A DNA stretch of 64,000 nt, from NCBI RefSeq assembly GCF_024763615.1, contig NC_077223.1, positions 52,886,627 to 52,950,626 of the forward strand, in the 5' to 3' direction. The position numbers and the translations under genes are program-made. The stretch comes from Phlebotomus papatasi. Lineage: Eukaryota > Arthropoda > Insecta > Diptera > Psychodidae. The notes under the pieces were generated by a model. That model was given only the letters and a program-made list of their open reading frames with translations, did no database searches and was not told the origin of the DNA. This document shows positions 9,616 through 21,600 of this stretch, one piece after another (position 1 is the first letter of the stretch; the number at the start of each line of letters is the position of its first letter).

Positions 9616-12600
9616 ATGGCACCAACAATGCAAGCACCACCACCAATTAAAGCACCTCCGGAACAAGGTGGTTCCACAAGACGTCCAGAAACTGGCGCGT
9701 CGGGATCTTCAATGTATACTCATGGTGAGATTTTAAAATTTTACCCAGAGAACATTTAAGATATCTTGAGATTGAAACCACTTGATAGATATTTCATCAA
9801 ATGAGAAATACAATTAAAAGAGTTCTTGTGTAAATCGGGGAAGTTATATTTGTACTCTTTTAACATGAGTACAATTCCGATGGACAAAAATGAAATTTAT
9901 AGAAGTGCGGAAAATATAATAATTAAGCGGATTTATATCTTATATACACCTATTTTATACATAGTATAACATTTTATTAGACTTTTTTTCGTGTAATTTT
10001 TATTAATGTCTCTAAAAATATTTCCATTAAACTTATTGATTTTATAAACAGTATTGTTGTTTACGAAAAAATTGAATTTTAAAAATTATCACTTGATTTA
10101 TTTTCACTAAACTTATTGATTATAATGAAGTTTTTTTTTGGTAGATTACTGACGACAAATAGCAAAACAGTTTATCCATTGAGAATGAAAATACAAATTG
10201 AAAAATCCAAAATAGTTTTCCAAGAACATCAAGTTTATTGTATTTTTACAAAAAGCAATTTAAAATAAATTGTGTGTATTTTGTGTGCATTAACGACACA
10301 TGTTAACTACTTATAAGCCGTTTTAAGTTTTCAAATATATTCCAAAATTTTTGTCAGTGGGAAAAAAAAGAAGAAAAATGAGGCAACCACTCTCCTGAAG
10401 TGATATGGGTATTTTATTTGCATCAATTGGAGGAGTGCCTGGCAGAAAATTCTCTCCTCGAGCTCGTTAAATATTTTCTTAGTATTCTCTTGCTCTTCTC
10501 ACCCCTGGGTTCATTGTAGTAATTTTTCAGGAACCACCATCCCTCTCTCATGGTGGGGTTTTGCCCTTCAAAGAATGGATGATGATACTTGTCGTCGTGG
10601 GTATAGAGTTGGTGGAATGTTAGAAGAGTATAAGAGTTTCTCATGCTCCATTGTGTGTTATTTATGGGGTGGATAAATGGCAAAGTTAGCAGAAAATGAT
10701 CCCTTCTTTTCAGTTTGGGAAATTATTGGAAAACTTTTAAAAGCAATGTACACCAATTCGCAAAAATTTTTTGAAAAATATGCAGCAAATGTTAAAAAAT
10801 TATATTTCACCAGGCGTCCCCACTTAAGTCCTATGGGGAAAGCGAGGAAAGCTTGTACTCATTGAGTCGTTTTTCGTGGAAAAGTTACTTAAATTGAAAA
10901 ATTTGCTAAATAATATTGCTAAAGAATCAAATATTAGAGTTTGAATTAAAAAAAAAATGTTTCAATGCACCAAAACACACGTTTCTTTCAGTAAAAAAGA
11001 TATAATTTACCAGGCGCCTCCACTCAATAAACCTTTGGAATTATCAAGACTTCATGAAATACCACAAAGTGACAATCTCATTGAAATATTTCTATTGAAG
11101 TTTAGCTATTCTCATTTAAGTGTTTCTTTTTTTTAATTAAAAATAAATAAGTAGAGAAAAAAAAATTGGGAGAATAAAGAAGACTTCCCTGAGAAGATTA
11201 AAAGCTCACCAGGCGTCCGCATATTGATATTTTTTTTACTTCACATAATTGGAAATATCTCAGAACTTTATTAAAAATAAAAGCCAGGCATCGAAAGAGT
11301 ATTGTGATATCCTTTACCTGTCTCAGTATGATGATTCTTACAAAAGTTTTATCTAAATGTTTTACAACTCTTCAAGTGCGGAAAAAAAGCGAGGGAGATC
11401 AGAAGATGAAGTAACAATTTGTTATTAATTCAATTGTAAAATGTGTGTCAATGTTGGTGAAAGTCTGTAAAATATTTTGTGCTATGAAAGCACTTTACGT
11501 GTCTGTGGTGGAAATTTCTTGGGAGAAGAACTTGACTCCAATTTCATTAATACGCTCCCCTATACTTCTTCCTCAAACCTGACTTTCCTTCGGCTGAGTC
11601 ATGAGACATCCTACTGTGACACCACCCACCACCTTGAAGGATGAGCTGACGAATATTGAAGCACAATTGCGTCTTGTTATTATATTAATGTTAGCAATAC
11701 ACCTCAGTGGTTTCCGTACCGAACTACAAACATTTGCAGGCTGCTGATGCCTGCAGAATGCTACAAACTTCACTCGGAATTACGTGTGAGAATAAACTTT
11801 CTCACGATAAGTGAGTCTCTCGGGGATTTTCATATATTCTCTCAAACCACAAAATTACCACTAGATCCAACACATCCAAAAGATTTGCCACACAGCAAGA
11901 TACCTTTCTTATTTTCTTTTTTTGCAAATGGTTGAATCTTTCCGAGAGAAAGAGCTCCGTAATTGGATGGGTATAGTGCCTTAAGAAACTCTGTCAATGC
12001 ATTATTAGGCAACTTATAAAGTTATTATCATTATATTATTCATGTTACGAGGATCAGTAGTAAAAGTGCCACTGATTGTATGTCTCTAATTTATTTACTT
12101 GTATTATTTCCATTTGAAAAATTAAGAAAACTTTTTGCTGATCCTAAGCTATTCATCTGAATAAAATTTTATTTAGAAGTCATAAATAAGAAAACTACTA
12201 AACAGAACTAACAAAATAGCAGATGAAATTATTAGACATCTTATCTAACAATTACGAAATCTAAAATGGGTGGCAAACTTTTTAGTTTTGTGGAATGCTC
12301 ACCAACATCCAAGAAAAACTAGCTATACTTAATTAGCTTGAATATAGTTCATAAACATTTTCCAAACGATTCTTTAAGAAAAAAAAACTTGAGCTATACC
12401 TGTAATTTCTCCACCCTCTCTTACAAAATATTTATTTCCTTTTTGTAAATCCTCTTTTTATGTAATATAAAAATGTACAGGGGGAATGAAGTCATTGTAA
12501 ACAGAGAGCAGTTGTGAGCACTGCGAATTTTTCATTTGTTTTAAGACTTTAAAGGACGAAGCGTATATTATTTATAACAGGGGCAGCCAAAATCCTGAAA

Positions 12601-15600
12601 AGAGAAATTATATGGAGGATAATGTGTAGAATAATTTTCCAAGCCACAGAAAGTTTCCCTTTGCCTCCAGCAAGCGCGGGTGCAAGTAACTATAACACTT
12701 TTAAGAATTCTGGATTTTGGCTTCCAGGATTTTAACTGGGATCCATTTATAAATATACGCCATGTCCATGTAATTTATAAAAAAATATTATTCTAAAATT
12801 ACGATAATTCGCATATCTACCTAATCATTGAGATTTTTGTATAAAAATCGCAAATTACAGTAGGGGAGGGTGGGGCAGTTTCACCCCTAAATTGCGAAAT
12901 GGATTTTGGGACCATTTTGCAAAAAGATAATAAACAGAAATAAAACTTTGTATATTCTTTCAATTACAGTTGAGTTTAGGGGTAATAAAAATAATAACAA
13001 TAATCCTTTAATTTCATTAGTCTATTGTGGAGAAATTCATTTCACTTGAAAGGCAGAATGAGTGAAAGTCCCCCATTGCGGGGCAATTTCAAGATAAAAA
13101 TGAGGCAATTTTTGAGAAAGATAAAACGTGTTTATAGGAAACTTGCGATACCAGAATTGATTAAAATCACTATTTTGAAGTCTTCTAAGATTCCAAAACC
13201 TAAAAATATAATCCAACAAGAACTTTATAACAGAATTTTAACACTAATTAATCATACAGAGAAAATAAAATATCGCCAAAGATTTCCAAGCCAATTTCTC
13301 ATTATTTTTTTATTTTAATTTTTATACGAAAGAAATGTCTTTTGTAGTGCTAAGCTAATTCTGTACATTGCTGGATCATTATATCGCCTTAGAACATGTC
13401 CTTTTTAGTATAACAGTTTTTAATAGTATTTTAAAGTCTTGAATTTTTTATAATACTAAAAAAAATGTACAATATCTTGCTGATAACATTCTGAACAGAT
13501 ATTATAACAATTAAATTCATCATTTGTAAGCACTTAACCCATTCAGTCAATGTACCAGAAATACTTGAGATAGAATGTTCATATTTTGTGATAAGTTACT
13601 TACAGATTAATAGATGAATTTTCTGATAATTTTTTTGTATCTATTATGGGGCACGGGGAGGCGCTGTCAAACACACGCCTTAACGGTCACTGAATTTAAA
13701 TTTACAGTAATTCATTTTCATTACAAACTCTATTGATTTAGATAGAGTAACTATTCAAGAACATAAATTGAAAATGTCGAATTTTCCGTCCGCCATTTTG
13801 AGCGAAAATTTTGCATGACCTTCCGCGAAGCAAGAAAACAATAACGAAATGTATTTTCATCTCTGTTAGACTATTTTTCCCAAGTAATTGAAGAACTAAA
13901 GTTATTAAAAATCCATTCCCGACAGCAAGTCGGATAAAAATTGCACAGGAATAAATCATCTAAAATCACTCAATTTGCGTATGATGTATAATACCATGGT
14001 AAGGAATGGGTTAAAAAACACTGAAAAATTATTTTTTAATTTTTTTAATGAACTTTTAGGAAATACCACTTTCCGTAATTTCGAACTTTATGGACAAAAA
14101 CAGCTACGAAACGTTTTCAATGATCATTTTAAGTTCATTTTGATTAAAAAAAAAAGTAAATTGTTAGACACTGGAAACTTCTCCGTGTGCTTGCATGAAA
14201 CTGCCCCTCACGCACTTTCGGAACTCAAATCAAAATTGTCAGAAACGTCTTAGAATTCATTCAACGCTAAATGCCTTATAATAATCATAAAACCACTGGT
14301 AATTTAATACTATTATGTTACTTCGATAGTAAGTGCAATGTGCAATAGTTCAGAAATTGTTGAAAATAAAACATTTCAAAAAGTTTCATTTTGATGCAGT
14401 TTTATAAAATCAACTACAGAATTCAAACGAGAAGCGTCACGAAATTAATTATTTTTATGAACATGGGTCTCAGTTATCTCTTCAATAGCATAAAGGTTTT
14501 ATATTTTATCAAAAAGTCACTAAATCATTTCTGAAAATATCACTTTTCACACCTTTCAAAAGTGTTTACTATACTACTCAAGTTTCTCTTGTTATGGTTT
14601 CGATTGGAAATTTGAAAAATAATTAAATTCCCTTCCAATTATAATATAATGGGACTGGATGGGGGAAGCAGGGAAGTGCTGGAGATATAGGGAGTCTTAG
14701 TCTATCCGGCAGTCCGTCCACATCAAGTGCAGTTTTATTGTTCGTGATAAGTGTGTTAATAGTTCGAGTGCACGTTTTGTGGTGTTATGTGTCTGTATTA
14801 TCAGACAAAATTATTGAACAATAAGGAGGAAGGATTCAGAAGGTGGAAGGACCCTAAATTCACAAGTTATTGTAACCCTGGTGGTAACACTCTGACTAAT
14901 TTGTCACTTGATAAATTTGGCCAAATTTTTGATCTAACTTTATAACAACTCTCTGACAATTTTTTTTAAAGGATTTCTAATGTTAAAACACTAGTCCCAT
15001 TCTTGTAAGACATATCATCAGCTTGTGGCTTAAGGGGTTACGTGGGTCACGCAAACTAAAAACACAGCATGTTTTCTTAAAATATTTTTTTCGACAAAAT
15101 AAAAAAAAATATTCCAGGTCTTAAGCAATATATTCATATATATCCAGAAAATATAGTTTAAAATTTGTACTTTTATAGGTATAAAAACTCAAATCATAAT
15201 AAAAATTTATTATGTCTTTTTGGCCCACCTAACTCCTTAACTGTTTCTGAGTTGCAACATATTCAGAGACAACATTTCACTATTTTTGATCAAAAAAAAA
15301 TACTAAGGAGATTATCAGACTCTAACAAAAAAAATCCTAGATTTGGACATAATTTGTAAATCTTCACAAGAATTGAGTCAAAAAAAAATATATTTTCGAA
15401 GAGTAAATAATTACTTTCAAATTTTATTTATTTGAAATATTTAATTTTATTGAAGATTAGGTTATTGAAATTATAATTTAGCTGAAATCAAATTCGGTTC
15501 ATTTTATTTTATACTAAAATAATATCAACTGAATTCATAATATTCAAGTTTTAATCAGCAAGGCTTAAAAAAATGATGAGAAAATGTAGTTTTTACCACG

Positions 15601-18600
15601 CCATAATATTTTATGACATGACTAATTCTTAACGATTGATCGAGACAAAATGTGTTACTTTCAGAAGTCAGACTTTTTATACACTTCTGCATTCCACGTA
15701 TTTATACAACTTAAAAAAAAGTGTGAATACTTTTTTTTTAACTAAAGACTTGCAATTGAGAGACACTTGCTGTATATAAAGGGACAGATAATCCTAACCG
15801 GCTTATGTAGGTGAGATTCTTAACGTGAGCTAGCTCGGAGTGCATGCAAATTCGATTTAGAGCTGAAGTTGGGAGACGCCATTCAGTTATCTTGAATCAA
15901 ATTCGTGAAATTATACAAATTTTGTATTTAAACCAAAATATCAAGGATTTGGATGAACTGACAGAAAAGTGTTATATGGGTGAAATGTAGACCAGAATAT
16001 TCTCTATAATTTTTCCATAGAACATGATCTCATCGATTACTCAGAAGCCAAGATAATCGAGGTTTTTTGTTTCTTAACTCGTTTTTTCATCCAGAGTGCC
16101 CCAAGTAGTCATTTGTTGAACTTCAACTAAATCAAAGAATTGTTGTATTTTGCGGGATTTTCCATTTAAACCCCTATTTTAAGTGTCTCGGTGGAGTAGA
16201 GGCAGTCAAATTGGCATCTGAGTGATTTCAAAGCGTTATTATGGGAAAAATCAATTTTTTCACACTTAAACGGCAAAATCGGAGTGATAGCGTAGTCTGA
16301 CCGGAAAATGATGTATGGACGAAATGTAGAGACAAATGTCCTCTACAATTATGTCGAAGTAATTATCAAAATCGGTTCAGCGACAGTCGAGATAATTGAG
16401 GTTATGTGATATTGAAATTCGTTTTTTGACTGTGGCGCCCCTGGTGTTGGTCCCACGAAGTTCAAATGTTCTAGAAAGTTGTAGTATTTGGTGAGATCTT
16501 TCGTTTAAGCCCTCATTCATCAAAATCGGTCACATAGAACCGGAGATATGATTTTTTAAATTTTGTGAACTTTGACCCCTCATATCTCCGGTTCTATTGA
16601 AACCACAGCGCACATACGCACCATTTTGGAAACGTCCTAGACTGGACTACAACATACTAAAATTTCATTAACTTGCACAATGCCGTTTTTGAGAAAAGTG
16701 ACTTTGAATTTCGATGAATTTTGACGCTATCACAGCGCCATCTGTAGTGAATTTTTGAACTTCCATCTGAAAGTGCTCATCGAGACGAAACCAAAAAGGT
16801 AAAATTTATGTCGATATGTTAATTAGAACCGGAGATAGAGGCCGGTCAATGTTCGAACTTTGACCCCTTATAGCTCGGGTCAGGGGTTATGGATCGACTT
16901 AAGGTTTTTTTTGTTTGATAGGTATAATCAACGGCTACAACATACTAAAATTTCAGCCCGATTGCATAAGGAATTTTTGAGTTATTTAACTTTTAAGATT
17001 TAAAAATTTTCTTTTTAATAATAGCGCCCCTAGCGGTGGTTTTATGAACTTGCGATGTTAGAAGAGGAAGTGACATTTCACGAGAGCTTTCCAAAAAGCC
17101 CTCATTTTTTAAATTCTGACAATTAGAACCGGAGTTATGGCCATTTTAAGAAAATTTTTTTGGACCCTTATAGCTCGGGTCAGGGGGGTCGGGGGACCTT
17201 AAGTTTGGTATTGATGGAAAGCTCTAAGGCCCAGCTATAACATACTAAAATTTGAGCCCGCTCGATGCCATAGGGCCGGAGCTATTGAGAAAACCAAAAA
17301 AGGGGGGTCTTCAAAATGGCGGAAGGAGGGGTGGGGGGTGGGGGGTCAATGCACCATGTTGCAATTTTCATACGATATTTAACCTTTGCCGAAAACCGCA
17401 AGTCGATATCTTTTTTAGTTTAGGAGCTATTAAGCTCCAAAGAGCGGCCGGACGGCCGGCCGGCCGGCCGGGAACGTAACTTAGCCCCCCATATATTCGT
17501 GATCAGGAAGTGGCGAAACACATTTTGGCCAAGTTTGAGCGCGATCGGAGGACATGAAATTTTGTTAGGATTATAGTAGGTGAGATTGTTAAGAATCTCA
17601 CCTAATACACCTAAAAATTTTCTATTGAATTTGAACTCATATTTCTTGAGATCGATAGTGAAGAAAAATTGTTCTAATTTCGTTTTAAAACATTTTGATT
17701 GAATTGCAAGAAAATTATACGAAGAAAATTAGCTAGGTCATCATTATGGAGTAAAAGATTCATACTAGAATGACTGACAATTGTTTCCCAAGAAGTAATT
17801 GAAGCAATTTAGATTAAAAACCCTCAGCTTAATTATAATACTTTGCAATGAAAAATTTGATCAATCCTGATGAAAGAAAATTGAAAACAGTAATTGAAAA
17901 TACTTCAAAATCTTCCAAATTTTCCAACAAGATGCTATCTTGGGGCAGAAACAATCAACTCTCTTTGTCTATTTAATAAATTGTTGTTTTTCCCAGTCCT
18001 ACAGAGAGTTGCAAAAATGTTTATGAGAATGTTTATTTAGGCTTTTTGATGTACTTTCCATGAAAAAGTTTATGTTTTTTTTTGTTATTTTATACAGGCT
18101 TTTGACTGTCACAATCATTTTTTTCTCAAGCTCTTAAAAAACCCAGAGCTTTTTTTCTCATGTCAACCGTGTCAACCTAAATTTTTCTTGTCAAATTACA
18201 AATATCACCAATTATTTTAACAATTTCCCCTGATGTGCAAAATGGAAGCTTTCAAATGTAAAACATTTGTTCTTTATTTTGCTTCTTTTTCACCTTAACA
18301 TCCTTTTGATGTTTATTCCAATTTCACCGTAAAAGCTCGTATATTTGATTTCCGGGCAAGCAAAATGGATAAAGAGCATTGCACACTTTCATTCCATTTT
18401 ACAAACAAATAATCCTATAACATCCCATCGTGCGTTTCACATTCTATGAAAGACTTTATCCTCTTTATATCCTATAGCTGAACATTTTACATACAAATAG
18501 CCTGAACTAACATTAAAATGTACTTTTTCCTCAATTTTTGAGTTCTATAGAGTACATTTAATAAAAATGCTATAACATTTTGAGATCTTTCATTATTTTG

Positions 18601-21600
18601 TACATAAATAAATCTTTGAAAAATATGACACAACTGGGATATTTTTGGAAAGAAAACAAAAGGATTTAGTGTAATAAATTTTACGCTTAAAAAAACTCTT
18701 TTTTTTATTTTTAGAGTCGTACGTAATTTGTAATAGTATACAATAGAGTTTAGTAAATCATTATAAATTCCAAAATTCGACCCAGTTGCTTTATTTCATC
18801 TTGATACAAAATAGTTGACACAAATTTCCTATTTACATTATTGGGAATTGAATAGGTATTCGACTTTATTTGCTTGTAAAATCGATTTTCAATTCACAGG
18901 CCTAGGCTAATCAATTGGGTACAAAAGACAAATCACCAAAATTATAATTGGCTGCACCGCAAACCTAAAGTCTGTGTACAATATTACATCAAAATAAGGT
19001 AAAATGGAAAGGAAAGTAGAGGTACATTGTGGAGCGTGACTTTCTCTTCAAAATACACCCCATCGCATCCTAAATAAATATTGGGATTCAAATTTCTCTC
19101 TATACAATATTTTTACGACGCACACACATTGTGGCACTTCTCTTTTTTATTGTGTAGAGAGCTTTTGAATGGGTGGACGAATTCTCTCATTCTACTTAGC
19201 AGTGTTCTGTCTTTGTTTGGGGTTGTACCACACACATAGAATAACAACATGAACACATTTAATGATGATTACGAAATGCCATCATTGTATAGAATGGGAG
19301 AAATAAGGGGGAAATACTGAGGAAAAATGATATAATTGAGCTTTCAGGAGGATAAAAGATATTAAGGGTTCAGAAATTGTAGGAAAATTTCAATATATTG
19401 AAATATACGTATAGGATCTTTTCTAAAAGTATAAAAGAAATAGCAAAAAAAAAATCAAAATCATATCTTCACAATCAAAGTCAGAAGCTTCTTTTTTAAC
19501 TTTATGCACTTTTATTTATATTTTGAGACATTAATTAAAAAAAATGCTAGAGGAGACGGGGGCATAATTGGCCAGTAAATGAAAATTTTCATTCCGTACA
19601 ATTTGTATAAAAGAATATTTGTATTAGATTGATAAATATTTAAATGAATAGGAAGGGAAGTATAAACTTCGAATAAAAAGCGGTTTCCTCAATAGGAGGA
19701 AGTGGGGTACCTTTGAAAGTGGGGCAACTTTGAAATTGCAATTTTTCACCTATTTTTAAATAAAATTGAGTCTTATGGTGATATTATTTAGCTACACAAT
19801 CAGGTTGTGAAGCTAAATTACATTATGGTATGGCTCAGGTTCACTTAAACGTAGGAGAAAAATCCCAATTTCAAAGGTGCCCCACTTCCCCCTATTCCTT
19901 CTGAGGCAAACTATAACATCCCACTATCTAATTCTATAAGTCCTCGGTTGGATAAGCAACTGTGCTAAGTGCATTTGCTTTGTGTCTGATGAATGCAGAC
20001 ACAAAGCAAATGCAGTTAGTACAGTTACTGATCCAACCGACGAAGTGTCTGTCTGTCCCGGTCTGCCCTATGACAAAAAAAGTAATCAGCATAATATTAA
20101 ATTTTGGTCAGTAAAATATCTATAAATAACTTTACAAATTTGCCAAAAATTACATGAAAATTTCACTGTTTTTAAAGTTCTAAATTGACTGGTAATCATA
20201 TTTGATTTTCTCCTGACCAATTCTAATGTTTTACTAGTCATTTTTATCACAAAATATTTACAACACTATCCATAACTTTCCAAAGGTTTGGCTTTGAAAA
20301 ATTACAAAAACTTAAAAGAAGCTCACCTAACTAAAGAAGCTCATTTAACTCACCTTTCGCGAAAGTAGTGTTCAATAACTCATAAATTTTAGAAGTTTTT
20401 TTTTAACATTTGCAATAAATTAAACTTTTTTCATGCTGGAAATTTCTAAAGTTAGCTGGAAATTGGTTGGATATTTTTATTTGAATTGTCACTCATTAGT
20501 TTAAGGAAGGGGTTACGTGGGTTAAAAATACTAAAAAGCAGCATATTAGGTGAGATTCTTAACAATCTCACCTACTATAATCCTAACAAAATTTCATGTC
20601 GTCCGATCGACCTCAAACTTGGCCAAAATGTGTTTCGCCACTTCCTGATCACGAATATATATGTGGCTATTTTACGTTCCCAGCCGGCCGGCTGGCCGGC
20701 CGGCCGGCCGCTCTTTGGAGCTTAATAGCTCCTAAACTAAAAAAGATATCGACTTGCGGTTTTCGGCAAAGGTTATATATCGGGTGAAAATTGCAATTTG
20801 GTGCATTGACCCCCCACCCCCCACCCCTCCTTCCGCCATTTTGAAGACCCCCCTTTTTTTGTTTTCTCAATAGCTCCGCCCCTATGGCATCAAGCGGGCT
20901 CAAATTTTAGTATGTTATAGCTGGGCCTTAGAGCTTTCCATCAATATCAAACTTAAGGTCCCCCGACCCCCCTGACCCGAGCTATAAGGGTCCAAAAAAA
21001 AATCTTAAAATGGCCATAACTCCGGTTCCAATTGTCAGAATTTAAAAAGTGAGGGCTTTTTGGAAAGCTCTCATGAAATTCCACTTCCCCTTCTAACATC
21101 GCAAGTTCATAAAACCACCGCTAGGGGTGCTATTATTAAAAAGAAAATTTTTAAATCTTATAAGTTAAATAACTCAAAAATTCCATTGTGCATCGGGCTG
21201 AAATTTTAGTATATTGTAGCCGTTGATTATACCTATCAAACAAAAAAAACCTTAAGTCGATCCATAACCCCTGACCCGAGCTATAAGGGGTCAAAGTTCG
21301 AACATTCACCGGCCTCTATCTCCGGTTCTAACTAACATAGCGGCCTAAATTTTACCTTTTTGGTTTCGTCTCGATGAGCACTTTCAGATGGAAGTTCAAA
21401 AATTCACCACAGGTGGCGCTGTGATAGCGTCAAAATTCATCGAAATTCAAAGTCACTTTTCTCAAAAACGGCATTGTGCAAGTTAATGAAATTTTAGTAT
21501 GTTGTAGTCCAGTCTAGGACGTTTCCAAAATGGTGCGTATGCGCGCTGTGGTTAAAACAGAACCGGAGATATGAGGGGTCAAAGTTCACGAAATTCAAAA

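Noticed and set aside
16652..16960. CTAAAATTTCAG in the repeats as branch point plus splice acceptor
   Set aside because: The A of CTAAA lies only a few bases from the AG, too close for normal splicing, and most copies (GAG or CAA) lack the AG context.
17441..17471. GGCCGG tract as a CpG island promoter
   Set aside because: It is a short simple repeat confined to a mobile element and does not extend into flanking DNA.
15781..17605. CRISPR-like spaced repeats
   Set aside because: The recurring phrases are irregularly spaced, lie within TIR-type elements in a eukaryotic genome, and have no spacer-repeat regularity.
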